Shown: positions 18,881 through 28,072, counted from the first letter of the stretch. The stretch: 54,272 nucleotides of DNA from CAMWXW01 sp051650105 (GCA_051650105.1 JBOFIJ010000015.1:1-54272), one strand, 5' to 3'. Translations and numbers: made by a program. Notes: generated from the letters alone by a model not told the origin.

Positions 18881-19543
18881 TTATCCACCACCTATGCCTG
18901 GAAAGAGAGAAATCCTCATTCCATTCTCTAATTTTGTTGTTTTTGGAACGGCAGTATCATTTATAAAAACAACACGCACCACTTCCCTATCTATCCCTAA
19001 AGAATCTATTACAGTATTCACTGTCCAGCCCTCTAATATTGGATATTTTTTTGGATTCTCCGGCATAAATCTGTGTATTAGTGAAAAACAGACTATCTCA
19101 ACATGCATTTTTGTGTATAACAGTAAATAATAGGGTATTGTGCACGTTGCCACCTTAGTAATGCTCTTACTATTTGGCATATATGTTTCTTGTGGTAAAA
19201 AGATAATAATATCGCCCACGTGCATTATATGTTCTTGCATATCTCCTTTAAAAAATAGAGCCTGATCTTTATCTTGATCATATTCTTTATATTGCTTTAA
19301 CATGCCAGCTTTAGCACTATAAACAGAATATCTTCCTTCTAAAACAAATTGGACAACACAATGTTTATGGCACTCTATAGCATACTCACTTTTTGGAGAT
19401 TGCTCTACACTCACTATCCAGTGTGAAGCAAAAATATGTTGCCCAAAGGAAAGTTTTTTTATTTCATCAAAATATCCATATATTTCCTTCCACATTTGCG
19501 TAGAAAAAAACATCTGACTATCACTATACTTAGCTACTATCAT
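18881..19543 (-). CDS. YhcH/DUF386-like domain fused to a MoaD/ThiS-like beta-grasp domain
   Basis: 220 residues in two parts. Residues about 25-135 resemble the YhcH/YjgK (DUF386) cupin-like family, linked to sialic-acid anomerase activity: ECHKHCVVQFVLEG followed by GDIIIFLPQETYMPN. The usual His in the GDxAIFxPxDxHxPG motif is Tyr121. Residues about 146-220 are a MoaD/ThiS-type ubiquitin-like fold with GWTVNTVIDSLGI, VVFINDTAVP and FPGIGGG, ending exactly on the Gly tail used for adenylation and thiocarboxylate formation. A Met at 146 begins the second part without a visible ribosome site, so the frame is a true fusion as written, perhaps from loss of a stop codon. AGAGG precedes the start. 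Last gene of the radA operon, 39 bases after the MFS gene. Activity unproven. Confidence 0.6.
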   Translation of the reverse strand: MIVAKYSDSQMFFSTQMWKEIYGYFDEIKKLSFGQHIFASHWIVSVEQSPKSEYAIECHKHCVVQFVLEGRYSVYSAKAGMLKQYKEYDQDKDQALFFKGDMQEHIMHVGDIIIFLPQETYMPNSKSITKVATCTIPYYLLLYTKMHVEIVCFSLIHRFMPENPKKYPILEGWTVNTVIDSLGIDREVVRVVFINDTAVPKTTKLENGMRISLFPGIGGG

Positions 19544-19582
19544 ATATAGCCTCTTTTATCTAAAATATACATGACTCCGGTC

Positions 19583-20764
19583 TTAAGAAGAGTGTATTTT
19601 TCTTAATAAGAAAACAGGAATACTCATGAGAATACATGCAAATGCAAAAATCTCAAACCCCAATGCAAAGGTATAATGTGCTCCAAGTATACCAAAAAGT
19701 GCTGGAACAATGCCTGTCCCTACAATACTTGCTATTGGACTTGTGAGAGCTATTACTAAAGATTGATTCTCTTTTGCAAAGGAATATGGAATAATACTAA
19801 AAACAAGAGGAAAACCAAAAGAACTTGCTCCTGCTTGTAAAAATAATCCAGCAATTTGTACACTATGTACAGGATATACCAACATATAAAGACTAATAGC
19901 TTGTAATACTATAAAAATATACAGACCCCACTTAGGATTATATCTGTCTGCTATATATCCACCAACTGGAACCATGATAATAGAAGCTATTCTTGAAAGA
20001 GACAATAATGTATTGGCATATACTAAGGATAACCCCTGCTCAGAAACAAAATACACAGAAGCTACACTATATACAGCAAATTCTGCTGTTAAAATTACAC
20101 TATAACATATCATCATGCTATATGTTTGTGGTAACCGCAAAAGATGCAAAAAAGCACTCATTGTCGGACGCTCCATACAATTCACGCCGCCCCTACCAAA
20201 GAAATAATACCACATGCCTCCCAAAATATTAACAATACCAACCAATAAAAGGCAACCCCTCCATCCTATACTACCACTAAATATTGCTATCCATAATGGA
20301 GTAGCTATAAATGAAATAATAACTCCCAATTCAACATAGGCTGTTGATCTAGCCCAGTGTTCCTCACTTACTATTTCTGATAAAATTGCTAGATATGTTG
20401 GATTATATATACCAAAGAATATCCCTGCTAATAAAAAAGTATATTGTATTGCAAAAAATACTGGTATGAAAGAAGCTATTACAAGCATAAGGCCACCAAA
20501 AAACAACGAAGCAGCATACATACGCTGTGGTGTAAACCTACTTAATAATAATGCACTACAAAATGCTGTTACTGTTGCCCCTATTGCCTGAAAAGTATAT
20601 AACTGTGTCGATATATCATGGCTTAAATCTAAATCCCTCTCTATCAACACCAATAATGGAGACAAAATACTTCTTGCTGAATAAGAAACAAAAGAACCTA
20701 TTCCTATTATAGCAACCCATGTCCACTTTGTCTGTTTTTTCACTGTACATGCATTTACTTCCAT
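19583..20764 (-). CDS. Major facilitator superfamily transporter
   Basis: 393 residues, almost entirely hydrophobic, with about 12 predicted membrane helices and a short central cytoplasmic loop after residue 190 (FFGRGGVNCMERP). An acidic-Arg loop after helix 8 (GGYIADRYNPKWG) matches the MFS loop pattern G-x-x-x-D-R. The family moves small solutes by proton or solute coupling; the substrate cannot be read from sequence. Its position next to a YhcH-like gene permits, but does not show, a sugar-acid substrate. It follows radA by 46 bases on the same strand, so it is probably cotranscribed. Confidence 0.8.
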   Translation of the reverse strand: MEVNACTVKKQTKWTWVAIIGIGSFVSYSARSILSPLLVLIERDLDLSHDISTQLYTFQAIGATVTAFCSALLLSRFTPQRMYAASLFFGGLMLVIASFIPVFFAIQYTFLLAGIFFGIYNPTYLAILSEIVSEEHWARSTAYVELGVIISFIATPLWIAIFSGSIGWRGCLLLVGIVNILGGMWYYFFGRGGVNCMERPTMSAFLHLLRLPQTYSMMICYSVILTAEFAVYSVASVYFVSEQGLSLVYANTLLSLSRIASIIMVPVGGYIADRYNPKWGLYIFIVLQAISLYMLVYPVHSVQIAGLFLQAGASSFGFPLVFSIIPYSFAKENQSLVIALTSPIASIVGTGIVPALFGILGAHYTFALGFEIFAFACILMSIPVFLLRKIHSS

Positions 20765-20810
20765 TTACATTACCCTATAATAACCCTTTTTATAAAAGGA
20801 ATATCGCTTA

Positions 20811-22154
20811 TTAATCATTTTTTTGCTTTCTTTTAAAGAGTGTACTAAGTTCTGATATATGAGAAATTCCTGCTTTCATATCTTTTGGAGCTATAATTGG
20901 AGCATATCCAAGCCTTTGCGCTTGTTCGTATCGTAAACCATGGCTTACAACAGGACGTATTTGTCCATTAAGGTCCACTTCTCCCCAAAAAATGGAACGC
21001 TCAGGAAGAGCAATGTCATACAGCGACGATAATATTGCCACAATGAGACCGAGATCTATTGCTGGATCTTGCAAACGTATACCCCCTCCTATTTTTGTAT
21101 GGATATCTAATTGACCAAAATTACATTTAAGTCTCTTCTCCAACACAGCTAACAATAATGTAAGCCTATTAGAATCGTATCCCAATGCTATTCTTCTTGG
21201 CATAGCAAGAAAAGAACGCGTGACCAAAGCCTGAACTTCTATAGCAAAAGGGAGCTGACCATCTAATGTCATCACTATTGCTGTACCACTTAATGTTGGA
21301 TCTCTATCTTCTAAAAAATACGTGGAAGGATCATCTATTACAGATAACCCCATCTCTTGCATTTGGAAAAGAACAATTTCTTGTGTTGGACCAAATCGAT
21401 TCTTCAACACACGTAGCATTCTAAATACACGCTTTCTGTCCCCTTCAAAAGAGAGCACTGTATCAACTAAATGCTCTAAAAGCTTAGGGCCTGCTATTGC
21501 ACCATCTTTTGTAATATGGCCTATTAATAATAATGTTATAGATTCTTCTTTACATAGCTCAATTAATGCCGTTGCAACTCCGCGTACTTGATTTATATTT
21601 CCTGCCAAACCCTCTATAGAAGAACTTGCTATGGTTTGTATAGAATCTATTATCAACAGCGAAGGTTTTTTCTCCGATCCCTTTATCTGGGATATAATAT
21701 CGTCCAAATGAGATGTTGAAAGAACTAAAATAGTAGCAGAGCCCACATCTAGTCTATTTGCTCTTGCAGAAATTTGGGATAACGATTCTTCACCAGAAAC
21801 ATAGAGAACAACCTTCCCTTGCTTTGCAACATTTCCTGCCAACTGAAGTAATAAAGTGGATTTTCCAACCCCAGGTTCACCCCCAAATAATAACACCCCA
21901 CCAGGAACTAAACCATTCCCAAGCACGTTATCTAATGCTGTTATCCCCGATGAAAAAATAGGCATCTCATCTAAAGAAACATCGCATAAAGCTACTGCTT
22001 TAGCAGCACTTAAATAGGGAGTTTTCGTTTTTGTAATACTCTGAAGTTGTCTTTCCAATGTATTCCATTCTTGACATTGCTGACATTGTCCTTTCCACTG
22101 TTTATATTCTGCCAAGCAAGAAGAACATACATAAATATCTTTTGATTTTGCCAT
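20811..22154 (-). CDS. radA: DNA repair protein RadA
   Basis: A RecA-like branch-migration ATPase that processes recombination intermediates. 447 residues: zinc finger with Cys10, Cys13, Cys24, Cys27; Walker A GGEPGVGKST at 91-100; Walker B-like LLIIDSIQT; the RadA signature KNRFGPT near 252; and a C-terminal Lon-protease-like domain (ALVTRSFLAMPRRIALGYD through GEVDLNGQIRPV). Usual length and all signature motifs are present, so it should be functional. It lies 26 bases after the DUF3426 gene in a minus-strand operon. Confidence 0.96.
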   Translation of the reverse strand: MAKSKDIYVCSSCLAEYKQWKGQCQQCQEWNTLERQLQSITKTKTPYLSAAKAVALCDVSLDEMPIFSSGITALDNVLGNGLVPGGVLLFGGEPGVGKSTLLLQLAGNVAKQGKVVLYVSGEESLSQISARANRLDVGSATILVLSTSHLDDIISQIKGSEKKPSLLIIDSIQTIASSSIEGLAGNINQVRGVATALIELCKEESITLLLIGHITKDGAIAGPKLLEHLVDTVLSFEGDRKRVFRMLRVLKNRFGPTQEIVLFQMQEMGLSVIDDPSTYFLEDRDPTLSGTAIVMTLDGQLPFAIEVQALVTRSFLAMPRRIALGYDSNRLTLLLAVLEKRLKCNFGQLDIHTKIGGGIRLQDPAIDLGLIVAILSSLYDIALPERSIFWGEVDLNGQIRPVVSHGLRYEQAQRLGYAPIIAPKDMKAGISHISELSTLFKRKQKND

Positions 22155-22180
22155 GCATCATTCCACGTAATACAAAAACA

Positions 22181-22966
22181 CTATTTTGCCTTTGCTGATC
22201 CATCAACATCTTGAGCCGAAATAATACGAACACTAAATTCTGAAACATCTTTAGGAGGATCGAAGAATAACAACATAAATGGAACCTCCTCTCCTGGTTT
22301 TACATTTGCATTTGTTGTCATTATTTCTAAAGGGTCTGTTAAAGAATCTATAATATCTTGTTTAGAAAGCATCTGAAGTTGAAATAACGATAACGTTGCT
22401 CCGGCAGCTTGCTCTACATTTGTAACGATAGCACCTTCTTTAGATAATAATGCCGCACTCATAGTAATAAGCGATTTAGGAACAGTGAAATTATTTTGAA
22501 CCTTACCTTCTATAACAAAAATGGGGCCAGCCTTTTTATTATTACTAACATAATATTGCCTCACATCTTTAATGGCTAATTCCTTAATTTGCTCTGCATT
22601 TGGTACTTGCTCTACAATTAATGCTGTCCCAGAAGTATTTTGCATTGTATAAAAATACACCCCCCCAAGAGAAGCAATTATAAAAAGAATTACTACCGAT
22701 ATAATAGTATTCAATCTTTTTTGTTCTTTCTGCTTTACCTTTCTTAATTCAGATCGCTTTTTTAGCGTATCTTCTTCTTTTTCCATCAATGTATCTATAT
22801 ATTTCTTTGCTTCCCTTGATGAAAGTAACTCACCTTCAGCTGATAAAAGACCATCCTCAACAGGAAAACGATGCTGACATACACTACAACGTAATTTTAT
22901 TTGTGGCCTTATCTGTGAATCTGATAGATTGAATTTTGCATCACAACTCGTGCATTTTATAAGCAT
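22181..22966 (-). CDS. Zinc-ribbon (MJ0042-type) DUF3426 membrane protein
   Basis: 261 residues. An N-terminal zinc ribbon with CTSC (residues 5-8) and CSVCQHRFPV matches the MJ0042 finger. A charged linker precedes one membrane helix (about 88-112, SVVILFIIASLGG). The rest is a DUF3426-like extracytoplasmic beta domain ending in EVPFMLLFFDPPKD and EFSVRIISA. Common in Deltaproteobacteria/Desulfovibrio; function unknown, perhaps redox or metal sensing at the membrane. AGGTG precedes the ATG. It begins 12 bases after hpt ends. Confidence 0.8.
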   Translation of the reverse strand: MLIKCTSCDAKFNLSDSQIRPQIKLRCSVCQHRFPVEDGLLSAEGELLSSREAKKYIDTLMEKEEDTLKKRSELRKVKQKEQKRLNTIISVVILFIIASLGGVYFYTMQNTSGTALIVEQVPNAEQIKELAIKDVRQYYVSNNKKAGPIFVIEGKVQNNFTVPKSLITMSAALLSKEGAIVTNVEQAAGATLSLFQLQMLSKQDIIDSLTDPLEIMTTNANVKPGEEVPFMLLFFDPPKDVSEFSVRIISAQDVDGSAKAK

Positions 22967-22978
22967 AGTACACCTATA

Positions 22979-23515
22979 TTACTTTAATTTAGTCTCTTTT
23001 AATGTGTATATTGCTGGTAATTCCCTATATTTTTCCGCATAATCTAGCCCATAACCCACCAAAAAACCAGAAGAAAATGTAAAACATGAAAAATCCACAG
23101 AAACAGGAACTTCTCTTAATTCCGTTTTATTAAGTAATGTCGCTACCTTTACACTTACCGCACCTTTTTCAGATAAATGCTGTAGAAGAAACTGCATAGA
23201 ATGCCCTGTATCTACTATATCTTCTACTATAAGGACATGTCTATCGTTCACATCTATTTCTATATCTTTAGAGATACATGTTCCTTCTTTTCGTACCATC
23301 GAATTTCCATAGCTTGAAATCTTAATAAAATCCACCACAGGAGAACATTTCAAACATTTTGTAAGGTCTGAAAAAAACATAAATGCACCTTTTAAAACAC
23401 AAATAACCACGAGCGGTTTTCCCTGATATGCATTATTAATTTGCATAGCCATTGTTTCTACTTTTTCCAATATCTCAATTTGAGAAAATTTTAATTCAAG
23501 AGATGTGTTTATCAC
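22979..23515 (-). CDS. hpt: Hypoxanthine phosphoribosyltransferase
   Basis: Salvages hypoxanthine/guanine with PRPP to IMP/GMP. 178 residues from the proposed GTG start at 23515, chosen because GGGG lies five bases upstream and the product has the family's usual length (N-terminus INTSLELKFSQ). The frame is open further to ATG 23536 and TTG 23548 without good ribosome sites. The PRPP-binding loop VLIVEDIVDTG is at about 94-104, with VVICVLKGAFMFF and YGLDYAEKYRELP as further family motifs. It sits 111 bases after the coiled-coil gene and 12 before the DUF3426 gene. Confidence 0.93.
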   Translation of the reverse strand: MINTSLELKFSQIEILEKVETMAMQINNAYQGKPLVVICVLKGAFMFFSDLTKCLKCSPVVDFIKISSYGNSMVRKEGTCISKDIEIDVNDRHVLIVEDIVDTGHSMQFLLQHLSEKGAVSVKVATLLNKTELREVPVSVDFSCFTFSSGFLVGYGLDYAEKYRELPAIYTLKETKLK

Positions 23516-23626
23516 AAAAACCCCATAAAACAGCATGCACTCTGCCAAGCACTCTATATTGTACCATCTCTTAACAAGAAGGGCAATTCAAATGACTAAA
23601 AAGATCAGAAAATTAAAAATAAAAAC

Positions 23627-24958
23627 TCATTCTTGCAAAAGCGCTTGCAATTCCTCACGAATAATTTTTGACGCTGCCATAGTGGCCTCTTTCTCAATAC
23701 TTTTACGAAGACTATCTTCTATATCTTTTCTAATATTTTGCACAGAGTTTTCTGCTTTTTCTTTCGCCAATAATTCTATATTCACTTCTAAACGTGCTAT
23801 CCTCTCTCCAAATATACTCATAGCATCATTCACTTTTTCTTTTTGTATATTTTCAACAAAAAGCACCAATCCTCCAATTTTATCTTCTAACTCTGCACAA
23901 TGAGCCTCCAACTTTACCAAATCTCCATTCTTATATTCTTTGGTCACATCTTCTAATTTTTGAAAACGTTGATTCAGCATGGAAAGGGCATCTTTTGTTT
24001 CTTCCATTGAATCTACCCGCAAAACAAGATCTTTCATTTGTTCTTCTATTATACCCACAGAACCATCACTAGTATTATCTATTTTTGATACAGCAGTATC
24101 TAATGAAGACTCCAATGTATTAACACGTTTAGACAAAACCAATAACGTCTGTAAATGATTCTCTACTTCATCTAAACGAGGAGATAATAATGCTATTTTA
24201 TTGTCCAATTCAGCATATTTCTCATCAAATTCTCTAGAAAATATTGTTTTTATTTGCTCCACAACAACGGTGTCTTCTAACGAAAATTCTGAACTCTTCT
24301 GAGACATATCACAATGTACTTCTATATACTCTATTCTACTTCTCAAGTCCTCAAGAACAGTGTCCGTAATTGCAGATACTGTGTCCATAAGAGTATCTTT
24401 TACATCGGACAATAATGGACTTCCTGTTATCATAGATGACACCATAGCATCTAAACTATCCAATTTCTCAAGTGTTTCAATATTCTTTCCTGCTTGATCT
24501 TCCACAGAAAGTGCTTTACCCTGCAAATCTTCAGAAAGAATATCACTTACAATAAAATCCTCCACAATATCATCTTCTTTCATAGATGACGATGTATTCA
24601 CATGTTCAGAATCCACAACCTCAGACAATAGCTCAGACAAAGAAGGCTCTTTATCATATATTTTGGACACATCATCTGTATATTTTTCATCTTCAAAAAT
24701 AACAGCTAACGTATCTATCCTACCCTCTTCTAAAATAGTAAGCATCTCGTCTTCTACAACCTCTACGCGAGAGGGAAATTTTTCTCCAATATGTCTTCCA
24801 ATATCAGAAAGCTCATTAGTCTCTTCAAAAAACTCATCCTTTTCCTCCTCCTCTTTCTCTTGAAAATCAGGAAGAGTTCTGCCTTCAGGAAGTTCTACAA
24901 TTTCTCTTAATTCTATTTCATCATCTATTGCCACATTAGTAGCACGTCTTGTATTCAT
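23627..24958 (-). CDS. Acidic coiled-coil protein of unknown function
   Basis: 443 residues, rich in Glu, Asp, Ser and Leu. The first 170 residues are acidic and low-complexity (EKEEEEKDEFFEET). From about 180 to the end the heptad pattern is continuous (VEQIKTIFSREFDEKYAELD, LEAHCAELEDKIGGLVLFV, RIARLEVNIELLAKEKAE), indicating a long coiled coil. No membrane helix, signal peptide or enzyme motif. AAGGG precedes the ATG. Probable first gene of the hpt-radA operon. It could be a cytoskeletal, polar or scaffold protein, but that is only a guess. Confidence 0.7.
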   Translation of the reverse strand: MNTRRATNVAIDDEIELREIVELPEGRTLPDFQEKEEEEKDEFFEETNELSDIGRHIGEKFPSRVEVVEDEMLTILEEGRIDTLAVIFEDEKYTDDVSKIYDKEPSLSELLSEVVDSEHVNTSSSMKEDDIVEDFIVSDILSEDLQGKALSVEDQAGKNIETLEKLDSLDAMVSSMITGSPLLSDVKDTLMDTVSAITDTVLEDLRSRIEYIEVHCDMSQKSSEFSLEDTVVVEQIKTIFSREFDEKYAELDNKIALLSPRLDEVENHLQTLLVLSKRVNTLESSLDTAVSKIDNTSDGSVGIIEEQMKDLVLRVDSMEETKDALSMLNQRFQKLEDVTKEYKNGDLVKLEAHCAELEDKIGGLVLFVENIQKEKVNDAMSIFGERIARLEVNIELLAKEKAENSVQNIRKDIEDSLRKSIEKEATMAASKIIREELQALLQE

Positions 24959-25017
24959 ACAATGCCCTTATTCTTCATTTATCACTACCAACACTGTGAA
25001 ATTGTATAATAAAAGGC

Positions 25018-25046
25018 AAAAAAAAACAAGAGAAAAATCCCTTGTT
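25018..25046 (-). terminator. Rho-independent terminator of cytochrome c3 gene
   Basis: On the minus strand AACAAGGG pairs with CTCTTGTT (one G-U) around a short T-rich loop, followed directly by a run of T (positions 25026 down to 25018). It lies 28 bases after the cytochrome stop codon. Confidence 0.75.
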
Positions 25047-25073
25047 AAAAAATATATATTTTTTATTATTCTT

Positions 25074-25496
25074 TTACGCTGCGTGACAAGAAGAACCAAC
25101 ACAACCTGTTAATTTCTTTCTTTTATCTTTGTCTGTTCCTGCAACCTTTAAGTGACAAGACATACACGTTTCCACACCATTTGAGCCAGCCTTCCTACTG
25201 TGAATAATATTATAGTAGGCCATAGGATCCTTTCTTCCAGGAATATCGTGACAACCAGAAGAACTACATTTCTTGAAACTCACTTTACCACCATCTCTTT
25301 GCACAGGGTGATGGCACGACGTACAAGAAATATCTGCATGATCAGCATGATCAAACATAACAGACTTCTTTTCATTCTTTGTGAATTCCAGTTTTATAGG
25401 CCCTTTTGGAACCGGTGGTTGTTCAGCAGCTTGAACCTGTATCAACCCACACGCAACCCCAGCAATACACATTATTGAGAGAAAAATTTTTTTCAT
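25074..25496 (-). CDS. Tetrahaem cytochrome c3 (class III)
   Basis: Periplasmic electron carrier that accepts electrons from hydrogenase or formate dehydrogenase in sulfate reducers. 140 residues: signal peptide about 1-23 (cut after VQA), then four haem motifs in the classic order CX2CH (58-62), CX4CH (77-83), CX2CH (111-115), CX4CH (132-138). Distal ligand candidates are His50, His53, His63 and His99. The start is ATG 25496, where AGGAGGG lies five bases upstream; the frame extends to 25544 but without a site. Monocistronic, with its own terminator. The key lineage marker of this window. Confidence 0.96.
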   Translation of the reverse strand: MKKIFLSIMCIAGVACGLIQVQAAEQPPVPKGPIKLEFTKNEKKSVMFDHADHADISCTSCHHPVQRDGGKVSFKKCSSSGCHDIPGRKDPMAYYNIIHSRKAGSNGVETCMSCHLKVAGTDKDKRKKLTGCVGSSCHAA

Positions 25497-25499
25497 GAG

Positions 25500-25506
25500 C
25501 CCTCCT
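25500..25506 (-). promoter_or_regulatory. Strong ribosome binding site of cytochrome c3
   Basis: The minus strand reads AGGAGGG ending three bases before ATG 25496. It decides the start in favour of the signal-peptide-bearing form over the longer frame. Confidence 0.8.
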
Positions 25507-25808
25507 TTTTTCACACAACACAATTGCTCCATATGCACCCTCAAAAAACTCAGCTCAGATTATATCTTTTTGAAAATACTATGTCAAGGAGCAAATGCTT
25601 TATGCTTCCTATAATTTATCGAATAAATATCTTTTTTCAGAATAATTCCATCTATTCTTCGTCACATTAGCAAAAACTGCACCACCACAAATTGCACCTT
25701 TTCCCTTTGCCTATTAACTTTTTCTTTTACATAACATAATATACAAAAATATTCTTCCGATATGAACCATACCTCCGTGGTATCCATCACATGAAGAAGG
25801 GGAAATTC
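25507..25808. other. Divergent promoter region, cytochrome c3 / zinc-ribbon gene
   Basis: About 300 AT-rich bases between two divergent starts. It should contain both promoters; I cannot fix -35/-10 boxes with confidence. No other gene seen. Confidence 0.4.
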
Positions 25809-26108
25809 ATGTTACAATCAATCAAAAAAAACAATCTTATATCGCAAAAGACCATACCGTTAGAACTTGTCTATGCTGAATGTTACAAATGCGCTGCTCC
25901 ACTTCTTTGGAATAAAAAACAATCTTTACAAGTTATACAAGCACTAAAAATATCTGAAGAAACTATTTCTGCATCAAACATGTTTCTTAGCGAAGGATGC
26001 CCTTGCTGCTCTGCAGAAACAGAATTCTTTTCTGTCAAATTAATAGATGTTACAAAACAAGAATATAACCATACTATTTCACAGCAATCTTGGACTGCAA
26101 AAAAATAA
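25809..26108 (+). CDS. Small zinc-ribbon-like protein
   Basis: 99 residues with a CYKC pair (Cys25, Cys28) and a CPCC cluster (Cys64, Cys66, Cys67), suggesting a zinc ribbon. Cytoplasmic, no membrane segment. The start is ATG 25809, since GGGG lies close upstream; an earlier in-frame ATG at 25791 lacks a site. It is followed after 63 bases by trmO, so it may be cotranscribed with trmO-aroE. Function not recognised. Confidence 0.65.
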   Translation: MLQSIKKNNLISQKTIPLELVYAECYKCAAPLLWNKKQSLQVIQALKISEETISASNMFLSEGCPCCSAETEFFSVKLIDVTKQEYNHTISQQSWTAKK

Positions 26109-26171
26109 GCAATTATCTTGTTTTTTTTTTTTCTTCAGATATACTCCCTCTCACTAAAGAAGGAAATAGTT

Positions 26172-26612
26172 ATGGATGATTTACTTTTACAGCCTATAGG
26201 ATACATTCTTTCCGAAATTCTTACTAGAGAACATGCACCGTGTTTTGAAGACGAAAATGCACCAAGTGCTATTGCACATATCTCTTGCAATTTTACTAAA
26301 GCCTTGTCTACCCTTGAAGCTAAAGACGAAATTACACTAATTACCTGGCTCCATTTAGCTGATAGAAATACTCTCGAAGTCTTTCCTCGAGGAGACACTT
26401 CTAAAACAAAAAGGGGTGTCTTTAATACACGATCTGCCGATAGACCAAACCCCATAGGTCTTCATACAGTCATCATACAAGAAATAGAATACCGACAAGA
26501 TCTCTCCGTATTTCTCCACCTTAATCATATAGAAACCCTCGATAAAACACCTATTCTCGATATCAAAACCTCTCGTGAACAACGAGAAAAAAATAAACAA
26601 AGAAAAATATGA
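26172..26612 (+). CDS. trmO: tRNA (N6-methyl-threonylcarbamoyl-A37) methyltransferase, TrmO family
   Basis: 146 residues of the TsaA/TrmO (UPF0066) beta-barrel family, which methylates t6A37 in tRNA using S-adenosylmethionine. Signature pieces: PIGYILSE near the N-terminus, ITWLHLADR, then KRGVFNTRSADRPNPIGLH and the ending LDKTPILDIK. The start is ATG 26172 with AAGGA about 8 bases upstream rather than the TTG at 26118. Its TGA overlaps the ATG of aroE (ATGA), indicating translational coupling. Shorter than E. coli TrmO, which carries an extra C-terminal domain, but typical of single-domain members. Confidence 0.88.
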   Translation: MDDLLLQPIGYILSEILTREHAPCFEDENAPSAIAHISCNFTKALSTLEAKDEITLITWLHLADRNTLEVFPRGDTSKTKRGVFNTRSADRPNPIGLHTVIIQEIEYRQDLSVFLHLNHIETLDKTPILDIKTSREQREKNKQRKI

Positions 26613-27409
26613 CATACTCTTTTGGCATTATAGGGTACCCACTTTTCTCTACTCTTAGCCCTTCCTTACATTCTCTTTTTTACGAATATTATGGCATAGA
26701 TGCACATTATTCCGCTTTTGCCCTACAAGAAAAAGAACTTGCTCCATTTCTTCATACAATGAGGAACTCCACTATAAAAGGACTAAGCGTCACACTCCCC
26801 TATAAAGAATATATTCTTCCACTACTAGATTCACTTTCTCCTATTGCACATGCTGCTGGTGCTGTTAATACTGTTATTGAAAATAATGGTACTCTTATGG
26901 GTGATAATACCGATATTTTTGGCATTCTCGCCGCACTCTCTTCTTATACAGATACAACAAAAACAGCCCTTATTTTAGGTACTGGTGGTGCTGCAAGAGC
27001 AGCTGTTATTGCTCTTAAACAGAAAAAAATTCAATCTATTGTTATCTCTGGAAGAACACTTGAAAAAGCGTGTTCTTTTGCAAAAGATTTCTCTATATCT
27101 TATATTGAAAATATTCATATTCATTCTTTGAAAAATGTTGCGCTCATTATCAATACAACCCCTCTTGGATCTATTGGTTATGAATCTGTAAGCCCCATGT
27201 CTTCATCAATACTTACTATTCTCAAAAAAAATCACACAGCAGCTCTTTCTTATAATCCCATATTTTTTGATATGAATTACACTCTCCCTACCACAATTAC
27301 TGAAGAAGAAAGCCTTTTTGCAAATTGGCTCTATATATCTGGATTGTCCATGTTTCTTGCTCAAGCGCAGAAACAATTTGATATCTGGAAAAAGTATATC
27401 CTATTATAA
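26609..27409 (+). CDS. aroE: Shikimate dehydrogenase
   Basis: NADPH-dependent reduction of 3-dehydroshikimate to shikimate. 266 residues. Substrate-binding SPSLH, catalytic Lys in VTLPYKEY, Asn in GAVNTV and Asp in GDNTD are all present; the dinucleotide loop is GTGGAARA and NTTPLG follows. Near the C-terminus the GLxMxxxQA motif reads GLSMFLAQAQKQF. It overlaps trmO by four bases. Together with the odd AroA-like gene at 16.6 kb it implies that a shikimate pathway is retained. Confidence 0.95.
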   Translation: MTYSFGIIGYPLFSTLSPSLHSLFYEYYGIDAHYSAFALQEKELAPFLHTMRNSTIKGLSVTLPYKEYILPLLDSLSPIAHAAGAVNTVIENNGTLMGDNTDIFGILAALSSYTDTTKTALILGTGGAARAAVIALKQKKIQSIVISGRTLEKACSFAKDFSISYIENIHIHSLKNVALIINTTPLGSIGYESVSPMSSSILTILKKNHTAALSYNPIFFDMNYTLPTTITEEESLFANWLYISGLSMFLAQAQKQFDIWKKYILL

Positions 27410-27640
27410 GAAGTAGTATTGCCTATATCTTCACATATCCACAAAGAAATATATAAAGACCAGAAATTTAATTTTTAACACTACATACTATTGTTATTTT
27501 TATAAATCTGCTTTATATTCGTAAGTAAATTCTTATATCTAATTTGTAAACCCCAATTACTACATTTAATTTCACTTTATAAGACTTGTATCTCCACTAT
27601 TATAATATATTATACTCTAAATTCATAAAAGGAATATGCA

Positions 27641-28072
27641 ATGGACGATCAAATACTAAAAGAAGCTCTCGGAATTGTAAAAGCTCAAGCGAGTGTAAGA
27701 AGTATGACTGACGAAGAAATTATTATTATGTTAGAAAAATTATCGCATTCTTTAGAAGGAATTATGGGATATAAAAGCAGTGATAAAAACTCCTCATACT
27801 CAAAATATCCTGTAGCAAATCCTCAGTTTTCTGATAGCGCCACCAATGCTGTTAAAGAAAACTCTATTATTTGTCTAGCATGCGGAAAATCCTTTCGTAT
27901 TCTAACAAAAAGACATCTCGCCCTACACAAATTAACAGTTGAAGAATATAAAGAAAAATATGGTTACCAACGTGCCACGCCTCTTGTCTGTAAAGCTCTG
28001 CAAAGAGACAGGAAAGAAATTATGTCTAATATGAAGCTCTGGGAAAGGAAAAGAAAATATGTTGGTGAATAG
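27641..28072 (+). CDS. MucR/Ros-type transcriptional regulator
   Basis: 143 residues. A Ros/MucR zinc finger is visible: Cys78, Cys81, His92 and His96 in CLACGKSFRILTKRHLALH, followed by the family's LTVEEYKEKYGY. The N-terminal helical part (EALGIVKAQASVRSMTDEEI) is typical of the oligomerisation region in MucR proteins. AAGGA precedes ATG 27641. Members act as DNA-binding regulators of surface and motility genes in alphaproteobacteria and are frequent in Desulfovibrionaceae; targets here are unknown, though flagellar genes begin 900 bases downstream. Confidence 0.88.
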   Translation: MDDQILKEALGIVKAQASVRSMTDEEIIIMLEKLSHSLEGIMGYKSSDKNSSYSKYPVANPQFSDSATNAVKENSIICLACGKSFRILTKRHLALHKLTVEEYKEKYGYQRATPLVCKALQRDRKEIMSNMKLWERKRKYVGE

